Assembly (NCBI GenBank): GCA_964402175.1
Contig: CAYOBN010000014.1
Location: 1-64,000, forward strand
Direction of reading: 5' to 3'
From: JAWKUK01 sp964402175
GTDB taxonomy: Bacteria > Planctomycetota > UBA1135 > GCA-002686595
DNA: 64,000 nucleotides
Positions 25,683 through 34,803 of the stretch are shown here, in pieces (the stretch's first letter is position 1; the number at the start of each line of letters is the position of its first letter). The translations under genes were made by a program, and so were the position numbers. The notes under the pieces were generated by a model. The model searched no databases. It worked only from the letters and a program-made list of their open reading frames with translations, and was not told where the DNA came from.

Positions 25683-27773
25683 TCACCTGACCCTCAGGTC
25701 CAGCAAGGTCTCTAGGTCGCCCCCGTCGATCTCGAATGAGAGGGGCTGCGAAGTGCCATCCAGACGGCACCGACCTACCCAGCGTCCCTGCTTCATCGGC
25801 TTCAAGACCAGGGTGTGTCCCTGAGCACTCGAGGAGTAGACCGCAGCGCTCTCTTGATGCCGGACCTCGAGGGAGAGGCGCTTGACATGTGGATCAGCCA
25901 CCAAGAGCGCTGCACCATGGGCCCACATCCGCGCGGGCTCCGTGAGGTCCAAATCACCGTGTCCCGCCTGGACCTCGACGAAGTCGGAACGCAGTCGACC
26001 ATCGAGGCTCCAGCAGTAAGCGAGCGCCGCCTCGTACAAACGATCCTCGAGCTGCACCGCCCCGCTTGTAGGAGACTGGATCCAGCTCCGATCCAGGAGC
26101 TGACCCGGACTCGAGAGTGAAACACGTAGGGGTCCGCCCCTCCACTCCCGACCGTCCCCATCGACCACTCGCAGCCGGATCAATCGCCCCCGAGGAGGAG
26201 CGGAAGCTTCGAGCTGAACTTCTGTCGTCTCGTGCCCGATCGATGCACTCCCAAGGATGACGCCGTCCTTGCTCCGAACCGCGACCAGGACCGCGGGCCT
26301 CGGTAGCTGCCCGAACCCGCGCCGCGCCCTGAATTCGAAGTGGCCGTGCTCATCGACGGCAGCCTGAGAATGCCACACGGATTCGTTCAAAGTTGCCTGC
26401 CACCGGATGACGACCTCGCTGTCGTCGAAGGAGCGGGCCCCGATGACGATACCGCGAACCTCGATAGGGCTTTCCTCCACCTGGATCTGAACTCGCTGCT
26501 CGACTGGGATCGCTTCGACGACAACCAGCCGGGAGCACGCGATGTTTGGCGATACGATCAGCAAGGTGTAGGTCCCGGGTAGCACTCGCCCGAAGCGGAC
26601 AGCATCGGAGATCATCGGCACCGCCTGTGAGGCGACAGCCGGATTCTCTGGTTGCAGCCGAGCCCACACCGGTCCGCCCCACTCGGGCGACCGGTGCGCG
26701 ACTTCGACGGTGAGCGCGACGCAGTCCATCTGCCCCATCTCGACGAGAGCCTCGTCACTCGCAAGCGTGATGTGGGACTCGGATCGTGGAGAATTTGCTA
26801 CCGGATTCGTGCCATACTCGAGGCGGTACTGGCCCCACGGCAATTTGCCGAATTCCGCCTTGAATTGGCTGGAGAGGGGGGCGCGCACACGAAAGTCCAA
26901 TGCCGGTCCATTTTGACTCGAGATCTGAACCGCATCGACGAAACCGGGAACGTCAGCACTCGCCCATGGAACGTGAACGGTCAGTCGACAACTGGTATGA
27001 TCTGGGATGACAACGGTCTGTGTTGGGAACTCCTCCCTGCTGACCTGTGCGCGCGCCGCGAACCCCAGCCTCGGTGAGTAGCAGACAAAAGAGAGCCCTC
27101 GTCCCTGTGGAATATCGATCCGGCCAGCCGAATCGGCGCAAGCCGCCGCTTCTGCAATGAAAAGTGTATTGGAACGAAGAACTCGGAGCTCGACGTCAGG
27201 GACCGGCTGATAGTCGGCGTCGAGAACACGAACTCCGACCCGACGGGGGCTGCCCCCGGATTCGTCTCCAATAACGATCACATGATCGCGATCGAGCTGA
27301 AGCTCTACCGGATGCTCCCAGAGTGTGTGACTGGTCAGCTTCAAGCGGCGGCCGACGAATTGCAATCGGTGCTCTCCAGGAAACTGGAAGGGACCCAGAT
27401 CGTGCGTTTCTACGGACCCGTTCGCTGAGGCGACCTCTGCGACAACGATGTGGTTCCAGTTTCTGAGTGCCCGAGATCGCTCGAGGGTTCCCAACAATGT
27501 GATCACGGCCGGCCTTGGAGTCGGTTCATTCGACACATCGGGCACCCCCAACGCTTCGCGCTCGGCTCGGACTACGCCCGGATCCACCTCTGGTATGCTG
27601 CTCGAGACATCTTCGAGGGACCGGTCTGGATTCTGCTGTCCCCGGTCAACCCTGGCTCGCGGGTTGAGATCCACGGGAACGTATGCGCCCCAGAACCAAA
27701 TAGCCGCCGCGAGAGTCGCCAATGCGAGCAGCAGGCCCCCGAGAACAGGAACTCCCCGAAGTCGGCTCGTCAT
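25683..27773 (-). CDS. Membrane-anchored protein with carboxypeptidase-regulatory-like beta domains
   Basis: A 696-residue protein in the island. The ATG at 27773 was chosen because GAGGAG lies nine bases upstream; an ATG 33 bases earlier is possible. One N-terminal membrane segment (VPVLGGLLLALATLAAAIWF) anchors a large outer part. That part is a series of beta-sandwich blocks: DYQPVPDVELRVLRSN, ACADSAGRIDIPQGRG and LPPGTYTLL-like turns (here VLPGTYTLLIVSP), as in carboxypeptidase-regulatory-like or SpaA-type folds. No catalytic motif is visible. Codon use is less G/C-biased than in the flanking genes, consistent with transfer. It is the last gene of the three-gene minus-strand set. Function unknown. 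Confidence 0.65.
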   Translation of the reverse strand: MTSRLRGVPVLGGLLLALATLAAAIWFWGAYVPVDLNPRARVDRGQQNPDRSLEDVSSSIPEVDPGVVRAEREALGVPDVSNEPTPRPAVITLLGTLERSRALRNWNHIVVAEVASANGSVETHDLGPFQFPGEHRLQFVGRRLKLTSHTLWEHPVELQLDRDHVIVIGDESGGSPRRVGVRVLDADYQPVPDVELRVLRSNTLFIAEAAACADSAGRIDIPQGRGLSFVCYSPRLGFAARAQVSREEFPTQTVVIPDHTSCRLTVHVPWASADVPGFVDAVQISSQNGPALDFRVRAPLSSQFKAEFGKLPWGQYRLEYGTNPVANSPRSESHITLASDEALVEMGQMDCVALTVEVAHRSPEWGGPVWARLQPENPAVASQAVPMISDAVRFGRVLPGTYTLLIVSPNIACSRLVVVEAIPVEQRVQIQVEESPIEVRGIVIGARSFDDSEVVIRWQATLNESVWHSQAAVDEHGHFEFRARRGFGQLPRPAVLVAVRSKDGVILGSASIGHETTEVQLEASAPPRGRLIRLRVVDGDGREWRGGPLRVSLSSPGQLLDRSWIQSPTSGAVQLEDRLYEAALAYCWSLDGRLRSDFVEVQAGHGDLDLTEPARMWAHGAALLVADPHVKRLSLEVRHQESAAVYSSSAQGHTLVLKPMKQGRWVGRCRLDGTSQPLSFEIDGGDLETLLDLRVR

Positions 27774-28028
27774 CACTTCGATCTCCTCATCGCGACATCC
27801 TAGCACGTCGATCTCGAGCCTGGTGGACGACTGCTGATCCCCTTATCCTAACTCGGTCCGTAGCGACGAGCCCGCATCCGTCGCCGCTTCAGGCACACTC
27901 GACGTCATTGCGCTGAGCACGATCCCAACCCCAAGGACACCAGGGATCAATGAGAGATCATTGCGCGCGGTCCGACCCCGTGTACAGAAATGCGAGACCA
28001 TCGACGTCGAAACTACATGTGTCTTGAT

Positions 28029-29684
28029 TCAATGGTAGACCTTCACAGTCGCGCAAAGCTGCGACGTGCCAGAGCCAGCGTCCGGCCGAAGTAGCTCGAA
28101 CGTGTGCCACCCAGAGCGACCTGGACGCGGCCCGAGAGACGTCCACACTTCAATTGACTCTTGATCTGCCGCGAGAACCAATGACGCAGCATCTTCAGGA
28201 CTGATCTGAATCGCTTTCCAGCCAGACAATCCGTGATTCGAATTGCCCATGGGCACAACAGCCATGCCGGCATCGTCCGCGTACGCAAGAGTTAGAGGAG
28301 CGCTACGAAATTCTTGTTCCAAACGCGAGTCCTCTGGCTCGCGCATCATCGTGGGCCCCTGACCCTGTCGAGCTGCCGGTGCGAGTCGCCCACGCCCGGA
28401 TAGCTCGAAGACTCCAAGCCTGTTCAGGAGCACGCCGCCCGTGGCGCAAGTCAGGATTAGAACCCATGTCAATTTGCGCTTTCGTTCGAAGGTTGCCCAG
28501 ATGAGCAAGCCCCCAAACACCCCCAGGATGCCGATCAATGTCCCGCGGAAGATCCATTTCGTGTCCAACGTGCCTTGCACGACAAGTGAGTCGAGCGACA
28601 CGCGTGACGGAGCCTCGATCTCGCTCACAACTCCGTTCAATTGCCGGCTGAATATCAGATTCTCGAGCGCTGAGGATATATGAGGACTTCCATGGCCGAA
28701 GCGCCCAAGCAAGATAGGACCTCGACCAGAGGACGCCGCCGGTTCGGGAATCCCAGCCCGAGTGTCGAATAGCGGTCTCGAGGCGAGAGTCTGTGTCTGT
28801 CGATCCACATCCAGCACGCCGAATGGCGTGAGCGTATGAATCGCGACCACGTCAATGCGTAGCCGCCCATTCTCCTTGACATGAATTCGATAAACGCCGC
28901 GCGGAACGCAGCGATCATCAACGCCTGCCGGACCTGCTCGCTGCCAGTCGATCACGCAAGCTGCAACGATCCGGTTCCGTACGGCCTTGGCGACGAGTAA
29001 AGGAAGCCGCAGCGCTGGATCGACCAAGATCACCTGATACAACTCGTCATTGCGGTAGATTCGCCACCCGTCGCATTCATCCGAGAGACCGACCATGTCT
29101 TCCCAGCGCGTTTCGCGGTAGTGCGTTTCGGCGACGCCGCCCACGAGCAGAGGATAGAGAGCTTGATTCAGCGACTCGTCGGCGAGCTGTGCTCGCGGCA
29201 CGAGCGTGACCTGATCGTTGACAATGTCGTCAATCAGCACCTCTTCTCCAATTCGATACACGACTGAATCCACCACATCGGGCTGTCCTCCTCGTCGCAT
29301 TCGAATCTCAATCGATGCGTCGGCGCCCTGCCAAAAGCAGATGGGAGCTTCCTGATCCACGGATCGCTGCGCAGCAATCTCCGCGATCGAATCGGCGAGC
29401 AAGCGCCAATCACTCGACTGCAGGGATCGGACGTCCACGTGGGGGGCGATTGGACTGCTTTCGCTGCCGAACCAAGTGCCAATCAGGTTCTCTGAATCCA
29501 ATAGAAAGACAGCCCTCTGGCAGCGGATGACGTACTGCCGAGGCATCAGTAGCCCCGAACGAATCGCGTTCGAAAGCCACGGAGATCCATCCACAGACAC
29601 GTGCTCCGGACAATTCGAAGGCGAGCTCGAGCCAAGAGTCCAAGCGATTCCGCTCGCAATCCACAGAAGTGTCGTGAACACCAT
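28029..29684 (-). CDS. Membrane protein of unknown function (island)
   Basis: A 551-residue protein, not assignable to a family. It starts with a hydrophobic segment (MVFTTLLWIASGIAWTLG, signal peptide or anchor), followed by about 350 residues with scattered cysteines (CPEH, IRCQRA, ICFWQG, DECDG, AACVIDW, DRCVPRG), then two membrane segments (IFRGTLIGILGVFGGLLIW and LTWVLILTCATGGVLLNRLG) and a C-terminal domain of about 120 residues. The body may lie outside the membrane with a short cytoplasmic loop between the two late segments. It lies between the gene at 29857 and the gene ending at 25683 on the same strand, with a 255-base spacer after it in which nothing was recognised. Low G+C (about 57 % in the line at 28021). 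Confidence 0.6.
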   Translation of the reverse strand: MVFTTLLWIASGIAWTLGSSSPSNCPEHVSVDGSPWLSNAIRSGLLMPRQYVIRCQRAVFLLDSENLIGTWFGSESSPIAPHVDVRSLQSSDWRLLADSIAEIAAQRSVDQEAPICFWQGADASIEIRMRRGGQPDVVDSVVYRIGEEVLIDDIVNDQVTLVPRAQLADESLNQALYPLLVGGVAETHYRETRWEDMVGLSDECDGWRIYRNDELYQVILVDPALRLPLLVAKAVRNRIVAACVIDWQRAGPAGVDDRCVPRGVYRIHVKENGRLRIDVVAIHTLTPFGVLDVDRQTQTLASRPLFDTRAGIPEPAASSGRGPILLGRFGHGSPHISSALENLIFSRQLNGVVSEIEAPSRVSLDSLVVQGTLDTKWIFRGTLIGILGVFGGLLIWATFERKRKLTWVLILTCATGGVLLNRLGVFELSGRGRLAPAARQGQGPTMMREPEDSRLEQEFRSAPLTLAYADDAGMAVVPMGNSNHGLSGWKAIQISPEDAASLVLAADQESIEVWTSLGPRPGRSGWHTFELLRPDAGSGTSQLCATVKVYH

Positions 29685-29856
29685 AGCGCCTCACATTGAG
29701 CTTCGCGGGTACAAACCCAAGACGATCCACCGAGCTGCTTGCATCTGACCCCGCGCAGCACTGTAACCAGTTCTCAGCGTCCGCTTCATCTGCGCAGCGT
29801 TTCAACCGACGCACCTTACCCCGCACAATCATGGCAAGGGAGGTGTCCACGTTCGG

Positions 29857-30336
29857 TCAGTTGCACGGCAAGAGCGTAATGCAACCTGTTGTGCAAAGCG
29901 ACCCCGAGCAGTTCTCGACCGTAACGGTCAATATTTCAGAATTTGGAATGAGCGTGCTCAAACAACTGAAACCAGGCACGCCGGGACTTACCTCGCACTC
30001 GTGCGGCCCAGTGCAGTCGTACTTTTTGAGTTCGAAGGTCTTTGAGCCCATCGCGCACGAAAAGCTCTGGCAAGAGGTGGGATCCACCTTGCGGCAACCG
30101 CCGGGGCGCACTGAAGGGTAATCAGGGTCAACGTCACAACCCACCATATGTGGTTTACAGCTCGTATCGCATGCGGCGGCCCAAGGTTCGGCGAAGGCAG
30201 GAAAGCAACAGCAGAAGACGTCCGCTGGAATTGGACCCATCGTTACCGGGGCAGAGAATGATGCGGAAGCGAGCGTCAGGAGAAGCGCGGAGACGAGGCG
30301 GCCAGAGGCCTGCAGATTACGGTTGTTGATCTTCAT
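29857..30336 (-). CDS. Small secreted cysteine-rich protein (island)
   Basis: A 159-residue protein with a signal peptide (ASGRLVSALLLTLASASFSA) and about 20 cysteines in the mature part, many in pairs or CxxxC spacings: DVFCCCFPAF, ACDTSCKPHMVGCDVD, GGCRKVDPTSCQSFSCAMG, KYDCTGPHEC, ENCSGSLCTTGC, ending LPCN. So many cysteines suggest a disulfide-stabilised extracellular protein, or a metal-binding one. No family was recognised. It is the first gene of the island on the minus strand; 172 bases separate it from the next gene. The ribosome binding site is weak. Confidence 0.6.
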   Translation of the reverse strand: MKINNRNLQASGRLVSALLLTLASASFSAPVTMGPIPADVFCCCFPAFAEPWAAACDTSCKPHMVGCDVDPDYPSVRPGGCRKVDPTSCQSFSCAMGSKTFELKKYDCTGPHECEVSPGVPGFSCLSTLIPNSEILTVTVENCSGSLCTTGCITLLPCN

Positions 30337-30729
30337 GGTCGTGTGATCCGGGAAGAATCACTTGGGTTGGAATCCGGAGGAGGGCACTCGGCGGTGCATC
30401 GCTCTGCCGACCAGCGTAGCAACAATGCCTGGCAACAATGCCTGGCAACAATGCCTGGCAACAATGCCTGGCACGTGCCAAATCCTTGTAAGGCTTGGGT
30501 AGCCCCCCCCCGCCCGTTCCGTCCCTGATTGATCCGGTGCCGCGCCACCCCATGGGATACGACTCCATGTGCCCCATCCCCATCGCGCGCACGTCCTGCC
30601 GCGTGCCGCCCCTGCACACGACTGCCTTGGTCGCGAAGGCAAAGGACGTCCTGGGAATCCACCGGAAGAAGGGTGCGAGAGCGAGGACGGGGCACATTCG
30701 TGGATCCCCCTGCACAATCCTGGCATACC
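30337..30729. other. Gene-free right end of the island
   Basis: The 393 bases before the right yebC repeat contain a 13-bp tandem repeat (30420-30471), a short C-run (30505-30513) and, from about 30535, a stretch of mixed composition whose translations resemble nothing recognised. The promoter of the cysteine-rich protein gene should lie just above 30336. Confidence 0.4.
30420..30471. repeat. 13-bp tandem repeat, four perfect copies
   Basis: The unit is CAACAATGCCTGG, repeated four times without error, about 84 bases upstream of the minus-strand cysteine-rich protein gene. Read on the minus strand the unit is CCAGGCATTGTTG. Its position upstream of the start could change promoter spacing if copy number varies. 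Confidence 0.9.
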
Positions 30730-30907
30730 GTGCCCTACAGAAAGCCCTCGAAGACCGCGGCATCGAGCCGCTCTCCACCGAGCTCGAGTACATCTGCAAC
30801 ACCGCCAGCGAGCTGCCCGAGGACCAGGCCAAGGAGGTTCTGGAGGTCATCGACAAACTCGAGCAGGACGACGACGTGCAGAAGGTCTACCACACGCTGG
30901 CGTGAGC
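30730..30907 (+). pseudogene. yebC: 178-bp direct repeat, right copy (yebC 3' fragment)
   Basis: Encodes the last 58 residues or so of YebC (ALQKALEDRGIEPLSTELEY ... DVQKVYHTLA) with no start codon in frame, so it is a remnant. It is identical to 25387-25564. It is followed six bases later by the end of the convergent gene at 30912. Most likely this is the original chromosomal 3' end of yebC, separated from its 5' part by the island. Confidence 0.9.
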
Positions 30908-30911
30908 TCGT

Positions 30912-32909
30912 TCAGCGGGTGAGGGTGGCGTCGGAGAGGGTGCCCTCTCCCTCGATGCACTCCCAGGTGTTCCCGCGGAAGAGGAACGTCTCGGGGGCGG
31001 TGCCTGGGCCCACGTTGACCGGGACCCGCAGGGCGCTCGCGCTGTAGCGCACGAGGTTGCCTTCGAAGGCGCCGTTGCGGCAGGGCACGAAGCCGTCCGC
31101 GGTGTTCTCCTGCAGGATCCGCACGATCCACTTCCCAGGTCGCTCGAACGTCGAACCGCGCACCACCGCGCCGTCGACTCCGACGAAGGCGATCGGGGCT
31201 TCCGAGCCCAGGAAGGTGCACCCTTCCACAAGAAGGCGCCGGGCCTCTGCGCGCTCGCCGGGCGCGACGGCGTCCACCGGCGGGCGGAAATAAGCGAGGC
31301 CCGTCGACCCGCCGAGGTGCACCGCGCGCCGGCCCGCGTGTTCGAAGCGGCACCCGCGCAGCGCGATCTCGCTCGAGCCGCCCTTGATCTGCACGCCCGA
31401 GGCTGCGGGGTCGCGCTCGGAGTCCCGGAGGACGCAGCCGACGACTTCGCCGCGGTGGCAGCCGACCATGTCGATGCCGGAGCCACCGCGTCCCCAGCGC
31501 TCGAGGACACACGCTTCGAGGCGGAAGTCCTGGAGGCCGCTCAGCTTGATTCCGTCGAGATTTCCGGATCCAGGTCCGCCACAATCGCGCACGGAGATGC
31601 GCCGCAGGACGACGTGGTGCGCTGGTTCGAGGAAGTTGCCTCCATCGTCGAGGTTCAAGCCGTTGCGCGGCGAGCCCTCGACTGCGATGTCGGCCAGGCT
31701 GACGTGTGCGAGCTGCGAGAGATGAACACCACCTCGGAACCGAGCAGGTCGCGCGGGGTCGAGCGACGCCACTTGAATCGGCGCAAGAGCCAGACCGACG
31801 AGCCGCTCCGCACGCCACGCGCCGTAGTCGCCGGGAGCCAGCCAGATCCTCGCACCAGGGGTGGCCGCGCGAGCGGCTGCCGACAGCGTCGCGCCGTCGT
31901 GCGCGCGGGTCTCGCGCAGCGCGACGAGCTCCGCCGTCGCTCGACCGAGGGCTTCGCCGATCAACAGGTAGCTCGCCGCATTGCCGTACCAGTGGTGGCC
32001 GTGGGTCGTATTCGGTGAGTCCTCGGCTGGGCGCAAGAAGGGCCTCGTCGGCACGAAGCGCACGGACTCGCGGCTCGGGACGGGGCTGTTCAGAGCGGCG
32101 CGCTCGCAGCCGGCGGACTGGGCCTTGCGGAAGTCTTCTCCGTCCCAGTTGCCAGTCTCACCGACGATGAACGGCAGCGTCGCGTCCCCGAGCGCGATGC
32201 GCAGATCCGTGACGAGGTGCGCCAGATTCGCGGCATACGACGCCGTCGCATCCGCGTCGCAGGCGTCGTTCCAGCCCTGGAACCAGATCACCCCATCGAG
32301 CAGCGGTTCGAGCCCCGCCAGAGGGCCCGTCCAGAGCTCGGAATCCGGCGCGAGCGCGGCGTCGAGCTGCTCGACCAATGCGGTGTAACACACCCCGACT
32401 GCGCCGCCACCCTGGGCGACGGCAGAGGGCGGCCGGAAGTCGGAGGCGAGGCTCTTGCCGCCGAACGCGACCTTGACGAGCAGGACGGGCTCGTCGAAGC
32501 GCTCGCCCAGGACGTGGCCGATCCCGAGCTCCGGGCCGAAGTGGTGCCGACCGGAGTACGCGCCGAACCCCACCCCCAGGCGTCCGATGCGCGGGGTGAC
32601 GTTCTGGGGATCGCTCCCGCGCTGGTACGCCACGAACACGTCGTCGCGCTCGGTCCAATCGCCAGCGGCATCGCGCAGCGTACCGAAGCGCGCCTCGAGC
32701 TCCGGTTCAGCCAGCACGCGCGCGAGCGTGCCGCGACCTCCGTTGTAGTCGCGCGGATCGTCCAGGTCGACGACGGCGTGGCCCTCCATGTTCGATTGGC
32801 CGGCCAGCAAGTAGACCCGCACGCGGCCCCGCGGGGCAGAGCTGCCATCCGTGCAAACGATCGGTTCCGCAGCGAGCGCACAGACCAGGAGAGAAGCGGT
32901 GAGCCACAT
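30912..32909 (-). CDS. Secreted SASA-type esterase fused to a parallel beta-helix
   Basis: A 665-residue exported protein. The ATG at 32909 starts a short signal peptide (MWLTASLLVCALAAEP). Residues about 30-345 form a sialate O-acetylesterase (SASA, SGNH-hydrolase) domain: LLAGQSNMEG (catalytic Ser39), VAFGGKSLASDF, DGVIWFQGWNDA (an N/H-type block III) and a C-terminal THGHHWYGNAASY with a likely catalytic His. From about 360 to the end is a right-handed beta-helix (repeated short strands such as HVSLADIAVEG, HHVVLRRISVRDCGG, SEIALRGCRFEHAG). The combination suggests removal of acetyl groups from a polysaccharide that the helix binds. It is divergent from the SulP permease gene at 32995 and convergent with the yebC remnant. 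Confidence 0.8.
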   Translation of the reverse strand: MWLTASLLVCALAAEPIVCTDGSSAPRGRVRVYLLAGQSNMEGHAVVDLDDPRDYNGGRGTLARVLAEPELEARFGTLRDAAGDWTERDDVFVAYQRGSDPQNVTPRIGRLGVGFGAYSGRHHFGPELGIGHVLGERFDEPVLLVKVAFGGKSLASDFRPPSAVAQGGGAVGVCYTALVEQLDAALAPDSELWTGPLAGLEPLLDGVIWFQGWNDACDADATASYAANLAHLVTDLRIALGDATLPFIVGETGNWDGEDFRKAQSAGCERAALNSPVPSRESVRFVPTRPFLRPAEDSPNTTHGHHWYGNAASYLLIGEALGRATAELVALRETRAHDGATLSAAARAATPGARIWLAPGDYGAWRAERLVGLALAPIQVASLDPARPARFRGGVHLSQLAHVSLADIAVEGSPRNGLNLDDGGNFLEPAHHVVLRRISVRDCGGPGSGNLDGIKLSGLQDFRLEACVLERWGRGGSGIDMVGCHRGEVVGCVLRDSERDPAASGVQIKGGSSEIALRGCRFEHAGRRAVHLGGSTGLAYFRPPVDAVAPGERAEARRLLVEGCTFLGSEAPIAFVGVDGAVVRGSTFERPGKWIVRILQENTADGFVPCRNGAFEGNLVRYSASALRVPVNVGPGTAPETFLFRGNTWECIEGEGTLSDATLTR

Positions 32910-32994
32910 TGCAGCACGGTAACCTCCCGATCGCGCTTCAGGCGTGGAGTTCCCGCGCGCCGCTGTACGATCCGCGGCACCGCCCCCACACCCC

Positions 32995-34734
32995 ATGTCC
33001 GCGCCCTTTCGTTTTGCGCCCGCACTGCGCGGCGCCCTGGCTGACGGTTACCGCGGGCGCGACCTCTGGGAGGACCTCAGCGCGGGTTTTGTGGTCGCGG
33101 CGGTCGCGCTGCCGCTCTCGCTCGCGTTTGGCATCGCTTCGGGCGTCGCCCCACAGTTCGGACTCGTGACTGCGATCGTCGCGGGCGCGCTGACGGCGTT
33201 GCTCGGCGGCTCGCGTGTACAGGTCACGGGGCCGACGGCGGCGTTCATCGTGCTGCTCGCTCCGATCGCGGCGGAGCACGGCCATCGAGGCCTCGCCCTG
33301 GCGGCGGCGCTCTCGGGGCTCACCCTCATCGGGATGGGGTTGCTGCGCCTCGGACGCCTCGTGCAGCTCGTCCCGTATCCCGTGACGATCGGCTTCACCG
33401 CGGGGGTGGGTGTCGTCATCGCAGTCTTGCAAGTCGAGGCGCTGCTCGGCCTCGCGCCACCCGAGGGCGCGGGCTCGCTGCGGGCGCTCGAGCGCTTTGC
33501 GCTCGCCATGGGGAGGCCCACTGAGCTCGACCCTCACGACGTCGTCGTCGGACTCGTCACGCTCGCTCTGCTGGTCGCATGGCGCAGGGTGCCGACGCGG
33601 CTCCCCGCGGCGATCGTTGCGCTGCCGCTCGGTGCGCTGCTGGCCGCGGCGCTGCACAGTTGGATACCGGGCGCGCACGTCGAGACGGTGGCGGACCGCT
33701 TCGGCAGCCCGGCGGCGCCCCACGGGATCGCGGCGGAGCTGCCCCACCTCCTGGCGCCGTGGAACCTGCCCGGTCCCGAGGGCGCGACCACCGCGCGCTC
33801 ACCGTGGCCGTCGTTCGAGCTCGTGCACGACGTCCTGCCCGCGTCGTTTGCGATCGCGATGCTCGCCGCGCTCGCGACGTTGCTGTCCGCGGTGGTCGCA
33901 GACGGGATGTCAGGACGCACCCACGACCCCGACGCGGAGCTCGTCGCGCTCGGGATCGCCAACGTCGCGGCGCCCTTCTTCGGCGCCATTCCCGCGTCGG
34001 GCGCGATCGCGCGCACCGTCACCAACGTGCGCAGCGGCGCGCGCTCGCCGCTGGCGGCGCTCTCCCACTCGGGTTTTGTGCTCGCGGCGGTCTTGACCCT
34101 CGCGCCGGCGCTGGGCCGCGTTCCGATGGCGTCGCTCGCGGCGCTCTTGTTGACCGTCGCGTGGAACATGGCGGAGCTGCCGCACATCGCGCGTGTGGTG
34201 CGCACGGCGCCGCGCGCGGACGCCGTAGTGCTGCTGACGTGCCTCACATTGACCGTCGTCTTCGACATGACGATCGCCGTCGGCGTCGGCATCACGCTGG
34301 CGTCGTTCCTGTTCATGCGCCGCATGATCGACCTGGGCGCCGCGCGGTTCCTCGAGCCGCACGACTCGAAGCTCGCCGGTCGCGTGCCACCGGGCGTCGC
34401 GGTGTACGAGATCGCCGGTCCGCTCTTCTTTGGCGCCGCACACAAAGCGACCGCCAACCTGTTCGGGATCGAGCGCACGAAGACCAAAGTCGTGGTGCTC
34501 GAGCTCTCGAACGTCCCGTCGATCGACGCCACCGGCATCGTCAACCTGCGCTCGGCCCTCGAACGCCTGGGCAAAGCCGGCGTCGAAGTGGTCCTGACGG
34601 GCCTCGCGCGCGAGCCCTTCGAGGATCTGTCCCGCGCCGGCTTCTTCGCCCCCACCATGCGGCCGACGATCCACACCCGCCCGACCCTGCACGACGGCCT
34701 GGAGCTGGCCGCCGCGCTGGCCGCCGAGCGCTGA
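32995..34734 (+). CDS. SulP-family anion permease with STAS domain
   Basis: A 579-residue transporter of the SLC26/SulP family, which carries sulfate, bicarbonate or dicarboxylates; the substrate cannot be told here. The start at 32995 (MSAPFRFAPALRGALADGYR) precedes the first membrane helix. Family features: DLSAGFVVAAVALPLSLAFG, the GxxxxxVTGPTAAFIVLL block, and NVAAPFFGAIPASGAIART before helix 8. About residue 440 onward is a cytoplasmic STAS domain (VYEIAGPLFFGAA ... LELSNVPSIDATGIVNLRSA). It lies alone between the esterase gene (divergent) and the secreted-protein gene. Confidence 0.9.
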   Translation: MSAPFRFAPALRGALADGYRGRDLWEDLSAGFVVAAVALPLSLAFGIASGVAPQFGLVTAIVAGALTALLGGSRVQVTGPTAAFIVLLAPIAAEHGHRGLALAAALSGLTLIGMGLLRLGRLVQLVPYPVTIGFTAGVGVVIAVLQVEALLGLAPPEGAGSLRALERFALAMGRPTELDPHDVVVGLVTLALLVAWRRVPTRLPAAIVALPLGALLAAALHSWIPGAHVETVADRFGSPAAPHGIAAELPHLLAPWNLPGPEGATTARSPWPSFELVHDVLPASFAIAMLAALATLLSAVVADGMSGRTHDPDAELVALGIANVAAPFFGAIPASGAIARTVTNVRSGARSPLAALSHSGFVLAAVLTLAPALGRVPMASLAALLLTVAWNMAELPHIARVVRTAPRADAVVLLTCLTLTVVFDMTIAVGVGITLASFLFMRRMIDLGAARFLEPHDSKLAGRVPPGVAVYEIAGPLFFGAAHKATANLFGIERTKTKVVVLELSNVPSIDATGIVNLRSALERLGKAGVEVVLTGLAREPFEDLSRAGFFAPTMRPTIHTRPTLHDGLELAAALAAER

Positions 34735-34783
34735 GGTCGGCTGCTGAAGGTGGCCTCACCATGGGGGCTGCAGGGGAGGTCTC

Positions 34784-34803
34784 GGATGGGCCCGGTCCCA
34801 TCC
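34784..34803 (+). terminator. Hairpin after the SulP gene
   Basis: GGATGGG (34784-34790) and CCCATCC (34797-34803) form a perfect 7-bp stem with loop CCCGGT, 50 bases after the stop codon at 34734. The bases after it (TTGGTC) include few T, so termination is plausible but not certain. Confidence 0.4.

Larger units (their letters stand above)
25565..30729. mobile_element. Low-G+C island inserted at the 3' end of yebC
   Basis: 5165 bases bounded by the 178-bp direct repeats. Hand-counted lines inside give 57-63 % G+C (28021-28080, 26701-26760), against 73-85 % just outside (32521-32580, 24241-24300). All three recognisable genes are on the minus strand and encode membrane or secreted proteins of unknown function. 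If the island and one repeat copy are removed, yebC would end six bases before the stop of the convergent gene at 30912, a natural arrangement. This is the pattern of an element that integrates in the 3' end of a gene and restores it. No integrase, transposase or obvious terminal inverted repeat is present, so it may be a remnant or mobilised in trans. The first 100 bases or so (25565-25660) and the last 390 hold no gene. Confidence 0.7.

Noticed and set aside
30495..30905. A 136-residue gene ending in the YebC C-terminus
   Set aside because: It joins unrelated sequence to the duplicated yebC fragment; no ribosome binding site and no conserved N-terminus.
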